A stretch of 19,847 nt of DNA from NCBI GenBank assembly GCA_035369845.1, contig DAOOVD010000045.1, positions 1 to 19,847 of the forward strand, read 5' to 3'. The translations under genes were made by a program, and so were the position numbers. The notes under the pieces were generated by a model. The model was not told where the DNA came from, made no database searches, and was given only the letters and a program-made list of their open reading frames with translations. Within the stretch, counting starts at the first letter, position 1. Each line of letters begins with the position of its first letter. The stretch comes from DAOOVD01 sp035369845 (lineage in GTDB: Bacteria > Bacillota > Desulfotomaculia > Desulfotomaculales > Pelotomaculaceae). Positions 1 to 6,809 of the stretch are shown here, in pieces.

Positions 1-278
1 AAGTTAAAGACCACGTTGACCCATAACAATTCCCACAGTTCTAGTGAGCCTGTTCCCCGCGCAGTAAAGAGTTCATCCAGCCAGGTGGGCCGGCCGAACT
101 CGTCGACCAGGCCGGCCGTCTTCAGCCACACCCTCAGCGCCTCAACCTGCCGGTTGCCCAGCAGGCCCGCTTGCGGCCAGCCATTTTTGTCGGCCAGGTA
201 AAGCTCCAGCCACTCCCGCCTTAAGCCAAAAATACTATGACGTGCCCAGCCGGTCTTTTCAGCTACACCTTTAATCAA
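1..278 (-). CDS. Stand-alone DUF4007-like protein, C-terminus beyond the window edge
   Basis: Reading leftwards from a TTG at 278, the frame stays open to the window edge (about 92 codons). No in-frame ATG is nearby. GAGGTG lies 7 nt before the TTG, and the start overlaps the end of the preceding gene by 8 bases, so translation is probably coupled. Residues 15-90 align by eye with the C-terminal domain of that upstream protein: shared elements are FG-R-EWL, LGNRQ-EA, WLK-A and LW--LW-N. That pattern (aromatic-R--WL, then LG--Q, then W---A) is what I know as the DUF4007 family, found beside PAPS-reductase-like genes. No biochemical function is established. It could instead be an internal duplication of the upstream gene split by a frameshift, but the ribosome site and the complete upstream domain favour a separate gene. 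Confidence 0.75.
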   Translation of the reverse strand, partial: MIKGVAEKTGWARHSIFGLRREWLELYLADKNGWPQAGLLGNRQVEALRVWLKTAGLVDEFGRPTWLDELFTARGTGSLELWELLWVNVVFN

Positions 279-2604
279 GCTGAAGCACCTCGCAGGCCCG
301 GCGGGACCGGTCAAGAAAAATGTTGTCCAGATCCCGGACCAAATCCGTTTTAATCCATCCCGTCCCAAGGGAGGAGAGGCCTTGCAGGATCAGTATCAAT
401 TTCTCCCGGTCGATTCCAAACAGGGCGTAAGGCCCTTCCGGGGCCTGCCCGTAAAGCTCGCTGACGGTCAATTCATAGCGGCCCACCCGCTCGGCGTACC
501 GGTACAGGGAATAAAGCACCGCCAAAGGGTGCGGCTCCGCCCACCCCCGCTTGTACAGCGTGCCGCCGGTCCGCCTGCCGGGACCGGTATGAACGCCCAG
601 GCCGAGTTCATTGCCCAGCGGGGTTTTGGTAAGAAGGGCCGTCAGGGCAGTCATCGAATTTTCACGGGTGCTGGCGCTCAACGGGTATTGCTCGCCCAAC
701 TTTTCTACAAGTTCTTTTTTGGTCGCCGGGGTCAGCCAGGGTATGTTCGATACGTACCATTGCACGGGCGTGGAATTCCGCGCCAGGTTGGTCCATACCG
801 CCGCCCAGGTCAGAAGGCTGTCGGCCCCCAGAGAGCGCAGCCGCTCCCCGAACACTGTAGGCTCCCACCCGCTTTTCCTGTCCCCGCCTATGATTTCGGC
901 GTGCTTCAGCCACATGACCATTGCTTCAAACTGTCGGTTGCCCAGGCTGTTGCCGGCCGCCCATTTGTCCGGAGACCTTAAAAACTCAGCCAGCCATTCT
1001 TTACGCATACCGAAGTGTTGGTATGAATGCAGGCCGGCCCTGTTACCGTCTGTTGCCACAACATCCCCCCCGCTTACCATCAATGATTTGGCAGCCAGGC
1101 AGACCTTGCCGCGCAAATGCAGGCACTGCCCGCAGGCAATGCACCTTTCATCGTCAATCTCAACTTTACCGCTGGTGTTAAGGGCTCCGGTGGGGCACTC
1201 CACCTCGCAGGCCCGGCAGTGCCTGCAGTAAGCCGCCTTGGCAGCCACCGCCCGCAATTCGCTGATCAAAAAGCGGTCGGCCTGCCTGATTTTCTCCAGC
1301 TCAACAACCACACTGCTGTTCAGCCTGGCAATCCGGTAAGGGTACAAGCCTTCGCCCCTCTCAATATATCCCCTGTCCTCGCCGGTCAGCACCAGCGGGC
1401 CGATAGCCCTGGCCCAGGCCCGCCAGTCCTCCTCCGGGTGGCGCAGGGTGTACTTGACCTTCTCCCCTTCCCGGTTTTCGATGACCCTGTTGCCCCCCGC
1501 CGCCAGATAACGGCCGCCTGCCCGCCCTTTCCAGCCGCCCTCGAGGAGATACCGGTCGACCTGGCCGGGGGGGACTCCGGAGCCCAGGGCATATTGGCGA
1601 AGTATCTCGATGAAACTTATCATCTCTTTTTCATAGACACAACTGCTAATCATATCCCACCAACGTGACGCCATTGGGCATACCGCGCAGCCCACTCTCA
1701 TGATCCCGTAACGGTAGGCCTGGTTTAACATCAGCCGGCGGCTGAAAAGGTACAGGTACACCTCTCCGGAGTTCCAGTCAATGATCGGGCTGGCGTTGGT
1801 CTGCATCCTGTGCTTGCCCCCGTCGGTGACAGCCAGGTAGCCGGCGCGGGAGGCGCTTTCCTCATGGCGCACCCCGTCGAAAATCAGCGCCCGCACGGCG
1901 GGTTTCTGCGCCAGTTCGCGGAGCAGCAACAAAGTGGGGGCTGATTTATGGACAGCGCAGCACCAGCGGTGAATGCGGCTGGGCGGCCCCATCTCCCGCC
2001 ACAGGGTCAGCGCGTCCCTGCTGCTCCGGGCAGTGTAGAAACCGAGGTGCGGCCAGCGCCTTCGCGCCTTGTCCACAGCTTCATAAGTAGCGTCAATCTC
2101 CATCGTGGTGTCACCGAACACCACCACAAATTCGTCGGGAGCCAAAGCCCTCTGCACCAGGTCCAGCATGACCAGGGAGTCCTTCCCGCCCGAAAAGGCA
2201 ACGGCCGTGACATCCGTTTTTTTCCGGTACCTGCGGTAAGTGTTGTAAATAAACTTTATTGCCTGCTGGGCCATGCCTTCCAGCATTTGCCCGTTTTTGG
2301 CGAGCATGGCCGTAATATCCACAGGCCGTAATTCCAGGCCGGTTCTATAGTATTTGACTTCCGGCCGCGAAAACAACCCGCCCCCTACGGCCTCCGCCAC
2401 CAGCTCCCCGCGGTAGAAATATTTCCTTCCCCCCACGGCCCACAAATAAGGCTCATCGGCACGAAGATACCTCCACTGTTCATTAAATCCCAAAATTTCC
2501 AGTTCTTCATAAAATACAGGCCGCACTTCGCCCCGGATCCCTTCGTTTCTGGTATCTTTAAGCAAAATGCCGCCGGTCTCAATATCCCAGTGAACGTCAT
2601 ACAT
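271..2604 (-). CDS. PAPS-reductase/DndC-like ATP-pyrophosphatase fused to ferredoxin and DUF4007-like domains
   Basis: 777 residues. Residues 1-110 form the N-terminal region (WD-ETGGILL, RPVFYEEL, YFYRGELVAEA) common to the large COG0175 proteins. Residues 130-330 are the PAPS-reductase-type nucleotide-binding domain, with P-loop SGGKDS at 138-143 and cysteines WCC 214-216, CAVC 306-309 and C322 that could hold an Fe-S cluster, as in DndC-like enzymes. The C-terminal ECGLH motif of assimilatory PAPS reductases is absent. Residues 455-510 are a ferredoxin module: C460, C463, C466, C470 followed by Pro, then C488, C491, C494 and C502. Residues 525-777 are DUF4007-like. The family adenylates substrates or moves sulfur; here I infer sulfur transfer or nucleic-acid modification rather than sulfate assimilation, since no sulfate-pathway genes are adjacent. 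It lies 50 bp after an AT-rich gene and overlaps the next DUF4007-like gene. The start ATG has only a weak AGAGGG about 13 nt upstream. Confidence 0.85.
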   Translation of the reverse strand: MYDVHWDIETGGILLKDTRNEGIRGEVRPVFYEELEILGFNEQWRYLRADEPYLWAVGGRKYFYRGELVAEAVGGGLFSRPEVKYYRTGLELRPVDITAMLAKNGQMLEGMAQQAIKFIYNTYRRYRKKTDVTAVAFSGGKDSLVMLDLVQRALAPDEFVVVFGDTTMEIDATYEAVDKARRRWPHLGFYTARSSRDALTLWREMGPPSRIHRWCCAVHKSAPTLLLLRELAQKPAVRALIFDGVRHEESASRAGYLAVTDGGKHRMQTNASPIIDWNSGEVYLYLFSRRLMLNQAYRYGIMRVGCAVCPMASRWWDMISSCVYEKEMISFIEILRQYALGSGVPPGQVDRYLLEGGWKGRAGGRYLAAGGNRVIENREGEKVKYTLRHPEEDWRAWARAIGPLVLTGEDRGYIERGEGLYPYRIARLNSSVVVELEKIRQADRFLISELRAVAAKAAYCRHCRACEVECPTGALNTSGKVEIDDERCIACGQCLHLRGKVCLAAKSLMVSGGDVVATDGNRAGLHSYQHFGMRKEWLAEFLRSPDKWAAGNSLGNRQFEAMVMWLKHAEIIGGDRKSGWEPTVFGERLRSLGADSLLTWAAVWTNLARNSTPVQWYVSNIPWLTPATKKELVEKLGEQYPLSASTRENSMTALTALLTKTPLGNELGLGVHTGPGRRTGGTLYKRGWAEPHPLAVLYSLYRYAERVGRYELTVSELYGQAPEGPYALFGIDREKLILILQGLSSLGTGWIKTDLVRDLDNIFLDRSRRACEVLQLD

Positions 2605-2654
2605 TAAATCAAATCAGCCCTCTACTGTTCCAAAAAGATTGATAAAAATTAATT

Positions 2655-3323
2655 TTAGTATGTATACTCCTTTTGAAGCATTGCCTTCAGGCGAAAAACA
2701 TATTTGAGATAATAGTCAATATAAAAATCGCTGTAAAAAAGGTTGGGTTCCCAAAATTCAGTTTCACCATATTCGCTATACTGCCTGTCAATATACTTGA
2801 TTATATGAAAGATATTATCTAATGCCTGAATTTCAATTCCATATGAAGAAATACACTCACATAAATAATATAAATCTTTTTCAGACAAGTTAAAATCTTC
2901 TTTAACCTTAAGGATGTCTTGTGGAGTTAGACTATTATTGTTTGTTAAAGACAAGTCCAAAAGACAATCAATGGTTTTTTCAGAACAATAAAGAACATCC
3001 TGAAATGGATCGCATGAGGAATCACATATAAAGTGAAGCGACCGGAACAAAGGACGCGTTTTATTATTCCGATATATAGTATTTTCTTGATAAGAAGCGG
3101 TTCCTTTGGTTAAGACAATATCTTCAGGAATATAATCAACTATTTTTATTTCTTCTTTTTCTAATAACTCGCAAATACGGTCAATTGCCTCAACAGTCGT
3201 ATCAAGTTTTCTTGCAGCAAACACTTCTGCGATATCATTGTAAGTTACAAGGCCATGTTGCTTATTACCACGTCTTTGTAAATCACGTAAACATTTTTCA
3301 TAGGCAAATTCATTATCAACCAT
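2655..3323 (-). CDS. Hypothetical protein with N-terminal sigma-70 region 1.1-like fold
   Basis: About 222 residues. The first 55 follow the pattern of the region 1.1 domain of primary sigma factors: basic RG near the start, G-VTY-DI, then ID-ICELLE with EEI-IVD. No sigma-2, -3 or -4 regions follow; the rest is acidic and aromatic-rich (many Y, F, D, C) and I do not recognise it. I chose ATG 3323, which has GAGGG 8 nt upstream, over an in-frame TTG at 3338 that lacks a ribosome site. The gene is far more AT-rich than its neighbours, which suggests horizontal acquisition. It appears to lead the operon containing the PAPS-reductase-like fusion (50-bp gap, same strand, no terminator seen). A regulatory or RNA-polymerase-contacting role is conjecture. 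Confidence 0.7.
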   Translation of the reverse strand: MVDNEFAYEKCLRDLQRRGNKQHGLVTYNDIAEVFAARKLDTTVEAIDRICELLEKEEIKIVDYIPEDIVLTKGTASYQENTIYRNNKTRPLFRSLHFICDSSCDPFQDVLYCSEKTIDCLLDLSLTNNNSLTPQDILKVKEDFNLSEKDLYYLCECISSYGIEIQALDNIFHIIKYIDRQYSEYGETEFWEPNLFYSDFYIDYYLKYVFRLKAMLQKEYTY

Positions 3324-3384
3324 TTCCTTATCCCTCAATAGGGTGTTAGGAGATCAAAGCTTCATATTTTCTGATAACAATCAT

Positions 3385-3413
3385 ATTTTAATATTAACAA
3401 TTTCATTTTCCAA
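3385..3413 (-). promoter_or_regulatory. Predicted SigA-type promoter for the sigma-1.1-like gene
   Basis: Minus strand: TTGGAA (-35, at 3408-3413), 17-nt spacer, TAAAAT (-10, at 3385-3390), about 60 bp before ATG 3323. The surroundings are very AT-rich, so chance matches are likely; judged on spacing and position only. Confidence 0.4.
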
Positions 3414-3510
3414 TCTCTTACTTGTTTACTAAATTTCATCTCTTGAAGTAAAACATTTAAAATTGAACTTCTATTTCTTCTCGATATTCTCCTGCATTTA
3501 CTATTTAAAC

Positions 3511-3530
3511 AATTATCGAGAATTATCGAC
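3511..3530. repeat. Tandem AATTATCGA direct repeat in the AT-rich intergenic region
   Basis: AATTATCGA occurs twice in tandem with a 10-bp period (3511-3519 and 3521-3529). It lies in the roughly 400-bp divergent gap between the AT-rich gene and the transporter gene. It could be a regulator site; nothing more can be said. Apart from the promoters and a palindrome listed nearby, this gap (3324-3733) holds no supported gene. Confidence 0.4.
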
Positions 3531-3611
3531 ATAATATGACATTAAATTTCCGGGGCTTTCTTATTGGAACAGTTAGAGTTGGAACAACCCGCACCCCTCC
3601 TGGATATTATC

Positions 3612-3623
3612 CCGGTATACCGG
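3612..3623. repeat. Perfect 12-bp palindrome CCGGTATACCGG
   Basis: The 12 bases are exactly self-complementary and lie about 30 bp upstream of the predicted -35 of the transporter promoter. A run of T follows, but the palindrome has no room for a loop, so it fits an operator better than a terminator. Confidence 0.4.
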
Positions 3624-3654
3624 ATTTTTTTAAACTATGCCGGCGATTGACAAC

Positions 3655-3683
3655 TTGAGCCAGTCCGGCCCGAATAATATTAT
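3655..3683 (+). promoter_or_regulatory. Predicted SigA-type promoter for the TSUP transporter
   Basis: TTGAGC (3655-3660), 17-nt spacer, TATTAT (3678-3683), about 50 bp before the ATG at 3734. A consensus TTGACA at 3647 also exists, but its best -10 partner is 20 nt away. Confidence 0.5.
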
Positions 3684-3733
3684 CAAAACGGATGCGTTGT
3701 GGTAATATTTAAGGAAGATTGGAGGTAGGGCTG

Positions 3734-4522
3734 ATGAATTTTTTGATAGGATTGGCGGCAGGGACCTTCGGAGGGCTTGTCGGGCTGGGCGGCGGCGTGA
3801 TAATGGTCCCCCTCATGGCAGGCGTTCTGAAAATCGGACAGCACAAGGCCCACGGCACAAGCCTGGTCGCACTCGTCTTCACCGGCATAACAGGGGCCGT
3901 TACCTATGCCTTAAACGGTTCGGTCAACGTACTGGCCTCCGCGCTGCTGGCATCCACCGCCATATTCACCACCAGGGCGGGAGCGCGCTTCGCAAACACC
4001 CTCCCCGAATGGAAGCTGAAAAGGGCCTTCGGGGGGTTTTTGCTCCTGGTTACCGTATTCCTGCTCTTAAAACCTTACCTGTCCCAGGCAGCCGGTCCTT
4101 TCACGGGATGGGCGCAAGTGCTCGCGCTCTTGTTGACCGGCGCCTTCACCGGCTTCCTCTCCGGGATGATGGGGGTGGGCGGAGGCACCATCATGGTTCC
4201 CTCAATGGTGCTGCTGACCGGCTTCACCCAGTATACCGCCCAGGGCAGTTCACTCCTCGCCATGGTGCCTGCCGGAGGGGTAGGCGCATATACCCACTGG
4301 CGCCTCGGAAACGTAAATACGGCTATTCTGCCGGGACTCGTCCTCGGCATACTTGCGGGCACATTCCTGGGCAGCAGCTTCGCCCACGCCGTCCCTGAAG
4401 ACGCCTTGCGCGTCATGTTCGCCGCCGTGCTGATCTGGACGGGGACGAAATATTTGATCACACCCGCTCCCCGGGCTGAAAACGGGCAGGACTCGCGTCG
4501 CAGCGGCGATGCCGCCGAATGA
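3734..4522 (+). CDS. TSUP family (TauE/SafE) membrane transporter
   Basis: 262 residues, the usual size for this family. The two internal repeats each carry the family glycine signature: GLVGLGGGVIMVP near the N-terminus and GMMGVGGGTIMVP near residue 155. About eight hydrophobic segments fill the rest, with a short charged C-terminal tail. Family members export or import small sulfur or carbon anions such as sulfite, thiosulfate, sulfoacetate or taurine; the substrate cannot be told from sequence. The start is ATG 3734 with GGAGG 8 nt upstream; a TTG at 3719 overlaps that ribosome site and is unlikely. Its last 65 bases overlap a small convergent ORF. Proximity to a sulfur-transfer-type enzyme on the other strand may be meaningful but is not shown. 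Confidence 0.9.
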   Translation: MNFLIGLAAGTFGGLVGLGGGVIMVPLMAGVLKIGQHKAHGTSLVALVFTGITGAVTYALNGSVNVLASALLASTAIFTTRAGARFANTLPEWKLKRAFGGFLLLVTVFLLLKPYLSQAAGPFTGWAQVLALLLTGAFTGFLSGMMGVGGGTIMVPSMVLLTGFTQYTAQGSSLLAMVPAGGVGAYTHWRLGNVNTAILPGLVLGILAGTFLGSSFAHAVPEDALRVMFAAVLIWTGTKYLITPAPRAENGQDSRRSGDAAE

Positions 4523-4712
4523 GCCCGCAACCGCCGGCGCGCCGGATGAAGGTCATAATCGACAGGGCGACGGCCGGAAACAAATATCTCTCATGTGACA
4601 GCAGGACGCCGGTTTCCGGGGCGAGGTGCTCGCGGGCCGGCCTGTAGATCAGGTATGACGAGGCGATATCCGCCAAACTCGCGATAAAAACATGCTTTTT
4701 GGTAAACGTCAT
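4458..4712 (-). CDS. Small hypothetical membrane protein
   Basis: 84 residues from an ATG preceded by GGAGAGGCGG. It has two hydrophobic stretches (residues 6-20 and 43-55) and a strongly basic tail. It follows the PepSY-type gene on the same strand. An alternative ATG at 4757 overlaps that gene's stop as ATGA but adds only a repeated, basic leader. The last 65 bases are antisense to the transporter gene, so the basic tail may simply be read-through into a converging coding region. I recognise no family. Confidence 0.4.
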   Translation of the reverse strand: MTFTKKHVFIASLADIASSYLIYRPAREHLAPETGVLLSHERYLFPAVALSIMTFIRRAGGCGLIRRHRRCDASPARFQPGERV

Positions 4713-4730
4713 CCGCCTCTCCTCTCGAAC

Positions 4731-4758
4731 GCCGCGCGTCATCCCGCCGCGCGTCATC
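4731..4758. repeat. 15-bp tandem duplication at the end of the PepSY-type gene
   Basis: GCCGCGCGTCATC occurs at 4731-4743 and again at 4746-4758, a period of 15 bp. On the minus strand each copy supplies an ATG (4757 and 4742) for the following small ORF, and the first includes the PepSY-type gene's stop codon. It looks like replication slippage. Confidence 0.6.
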
Positions 4759-5158
4759 TTACGCGGCCGGTCCTGTTTCTCCTCAACGCCTTAACCGTCA
4801 GGATCATCCCGGTTACCGTCATAACAATCATTCCAACAGCCGCGACATCCAGCAAAAATGACACGTCCGTGCCGCCTACCCTGCCGGCATGGAGGTTCTT
4901 TACAAAAACCATAATGCCGCTTCCCTGACCGGCGTTTCTGTAATTCCTGCCTGCCTCCCCTCCCTGCGCCCCGGCGCCGGGCCTTCCCTGAACCTCGCCG
5001 GCAGCGGATCTTTCAAGCATCACACGCTGTTCCGCCGGCGGCCGGCCGGCGCCCATGAGCCAGGGCTCCAGCATCAGAAGTCCGGTGACGGCCTCAACAA
5101 ATATCAACAACGACGTGAACAAACCGATCCACAAATGAAGATTGCGGATTTTTCTCAT
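4754..5158 (-). CDS. PepSY-associated transmembrane protein
   Basis: 134 residues. Helix 1 (about residues 6-30) has the PepSY_TM opening pattern LHLWIGL then VTGLLM; helix 2 (about 102-123) has LLD-AAVG, then TVTGMIL, preceded by LHAGR at 89-93. The loop between them is Gly/Ala/Arg-rich, shorter than usual, and lacks a recognisable PepSY fold. Conserved histidines H8 and H90 are where such proteins can coordinate haem or metal. Related proteins accompany iron, haem or redox functions; the precise role is unknown. The start is well supported by GGGAGGG 6 nt before ATG. It is probably co-transcribed with the small ORF downstream. Confidence 0.7.
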   Translation of the reverse strand: MRKIRNLHLWIGLFTSLLIFVEAVTGLLMLEPWLMGAGRPPAEQRVMLERSAAGEVQGRPGAGAQGGEAGRNYRNAGQGSGIMVFVKNLHAGRVGGTDVSFLLDVAAVGMIVMTVTGMILTVKALRRNRTGRVR

Positions 5159-5173
5159 GGCATTCCCTCCCGG

Positions 5174-5207
5174 TTGAAACCGTTACTGAAAAATTCACGT
5201 TATTATA
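5174..5207 (-). promoter_or_regulatory. -10 element and response-regulator-like site before the PepSY-type gene
   Basis: Minus strand: TATAAT at 5207-5202 without a convincing -35. Between it and the ribosome site lie two pentamers, which read on the plus strand as TTGAA (5174) and CTGAA (5186), 12 bp apart. The plus-strand text from 5175 (TGAAACCGTTACTGAA) matches the array upstream of the response-regulator gene except for one inserted T. Because it sits downstream of the -10, binding there would more likely repress than activate. Weaker than the two regular arrays. Confidence 0.4.
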
Positions 5208-5496
5208 ATCATACTGAGTTGCAACCCTCGTATGCCTCCGCCGGCGGCCGTAATTTTGCTCAGCCAGAGATTCAGACGGCCCGCGTCGTGCAGGAGAAAA
5301 ATAAGTGCCGCGGACACCAGCAGGGAGAGACCGGTGACAGAAAACTGGCGGCTTCCGGAATGCTGGCCTTCCTACCGACCCGGAAGGTCCACTTCCGGTT
5401 GAAAAAATAGCTGTTCACGACACCGGGACCCATATCACCCCTGCCCATTCCTTTCAGGCGGGCTACCCCGTTGTAGCCGAAAGCCAGACAATGCAC
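5195..5496 (-). pseudogene. Frameshifted remnant of a GtrA-like membrane protein
   Basis: The minus strand carries SYFFNRKWTF, the hallmark of GtrA-family flippase-associated proteins (polyprenol-linked sugar translocation), followed by EAASFL. A frameshift near 5350 is needed to continue into a good third membrane helix (VTGLSLLVSAALIFLL, then DAGRLNLWLSK) ending at TGA 5195. The first two helices are missing or scrambled and the fourth is lost. Full-length members are about 120-140 residues; under 80 can be recognised here. It lies between the efflux operon and the PepSY-type gene. The 5497-5591 stretch upstream holds nothing clear. A sequencing error could explain the frameshift but not the missing ends. 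Confidence 0.6.
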
Positions 5497-5591
5497 ACCA
5501 GAATCACAGCCGTATCCCCCCTTGGAGTCAGACCGCCAGCTTACCGGCTTTTTTCCGCAAATCTAAAAAGCGGCATCCAGCCCCGTCAGAT

Positions 5592-6809
5592 TTATTTTTC
5601 AAAGCGGAGCGCTTCGATCGGATCCAGTCCCGCCGCTTTTTTTGCCGGATAATAGCCAAAGAAAACCCCGATAGCCGCCGAAAAGCCTGCAGATAATAAA
5701 ATTGAAGAGGTTGTGACGCAGGTAGACCAGCCGGCAACTTTTGAAATTATTTTCGCTCCCGCCATCCCGGCGAGAATGCCCGCCAGCCCTCCGGTCAGGC
5801 AAAGCACCAGGGACTCCACCAGGAACTGGTTGCGGATATTGCCCTGGGTGGCCCCCACCGCCATGCGCAGACCGATCTCCCTGGTCCTCTCCGTAACAGA
5901 AACCAGCATAATATTCATGATTCCGATGCCTCCCACCAGCAGGGATACGGCAGCCACGCTGGCCAAAAGCAGCGTCATCACGCCGGTGGACGTTTCAGCG
6001 GCTTCCAGGACAGAGGTCAAATTGCGCACGGTAAAGTCGTCGGAACCGCTGCCGGCAAGGCGGTGTCTTTCCCGCAAAAGTTCTTCAATGCTGCTCTGGA
6101 CGAAAGACATGCTGTCTTCCGTCTCCGCCTGAACGTTGATCATGCGGACGTAGTTCACGCCCAGCATTCTCTTTTGCACCGCAGTTACCGGAACATACAC
6201 GACATCGTCCTGATCCTGCCCGCCCATGGAGGCGCCTTTTGCGCTCATCACGCCCACCACCGTGAAGGCCAGTTTGTTAATCCTGATGGTTGATCCGACC
6301 GGGTCCTCGCCGGATGAAAAAAGGTTGTCCGCCACCGTTTTGCCCAAAACCGCCACCAGGCTGGAACTGTTTACATCCTCACCGGTGAAAAAAGCCCCTG
6401 AACCGACAGCCCAATTCTTTATAAACTGCATTTCCGGCGTGGTCCCGTTGACCTGGGCGGTCCAGGTCCGGCTGCCGTAAGCGATGGTAGCGCTGGCGCT
6501 CAATTCCGGCGCCACATTGGCCACCATACTCAGCCCGGCAATGGCTTCGGCGTCCGCCAGGGTGAGGGTGTTCACACTCCCCGAGGCTCCCCTTACAGGC
6601 CCCATTCCGGCCCCTGAGAAAACCATCAGCAGGTTTGAGCCCATACTGGAAATCTGGTCGGAAATTTTCTTGCTGGCGCCCTGTCCTACGGAAATCATGA
6701 TGATGACGGCGGCAACACCGATAATGATGCCCAGCATGGTCAGGGAAGACCTCAATTTATTTGCCTCAATTCCGTTTATTGCCACTTCAAAATTGTTTAA
6801 AAAATTCAT
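5592..6809 (-). CDS. MacB/FtsX-type ABC transporter permease
   Basis: 405 residues. The N-terminal helix after NKLRSSLTMLGIIIGVAAV is the classic MacB opening. Residues 45-260 form the large extracytoplasmic MacB_PCD domain. Three C-terminal helices make the FtsX domain, with GIMNIMLVSVTERTREIGLR before the second of them and AKKAAGLDPIEALRFE at the end. The protein would work as a dimer with the upstream ATPase and the membrane-fusion protein to export peptides, lipids, macrolides or similar compounds by a mechanotransmission mechanism. It overlaps the ATPase gene by ATGA, so the two are translationally coupled. It is last in the operon; no clear terminator follows. Confidence 0.95.
   Translation of the reverse strand: MNFLNNFEVAINGIEANKLRSSLTMLGIIIGVAAVIIMISVGQGASKKISDQISSMGSNLLMVFSGAGMGPVRGASGSVNTLTLADAEAIAGLSMVANVAPELSASATIAYGSRTWTAQVNGTTPEMQFIKNWAVGSGAFFTGEDVNSSSLVAVLGKTVADNLFSSGEDPVGSTIRINKLAFTVVGVMSAKGASMGGQDQDDVVYVPVTAVQKRMLGVNYVRMINVQAETEDSMSFVQSSIEELLRERHRLAGSGSDDFTVRNLTSVLEAAETSTGVMTLLLASVAAVSLLVGGIGIMNIMLVSVTERTREIGLRMAVGATQGNIRNQFLVESLVLCLTGGLAGILAGMAGAKIISKVAGWSTCVTTSSILLSAGFSAAIGVFFGYYPAKKAAGLDPIEALRFEK

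Noticed and set aside
382..981. Long plus-strand frames opposite the PAPS-reductase-like gene
   Set aside because: They are antisense to a protein with intact motifs, have biased Arg/Pro/Gly composition and no ribosome sites.
271..2604. Assimilatory PAPS reductase (cysH) assignment
   Set aside because: The catalytic ECGLH-type C-terminus is missing, the protein is about three times longer, and no sulfate-assimilation genes are adjacent.
4534..4545. CCGGCGCGCCGG palindrome after the TSUP gene as a terminator
   Set aside because: No loop and no T-tract on either strand; likely chance in GC-rich sequence.
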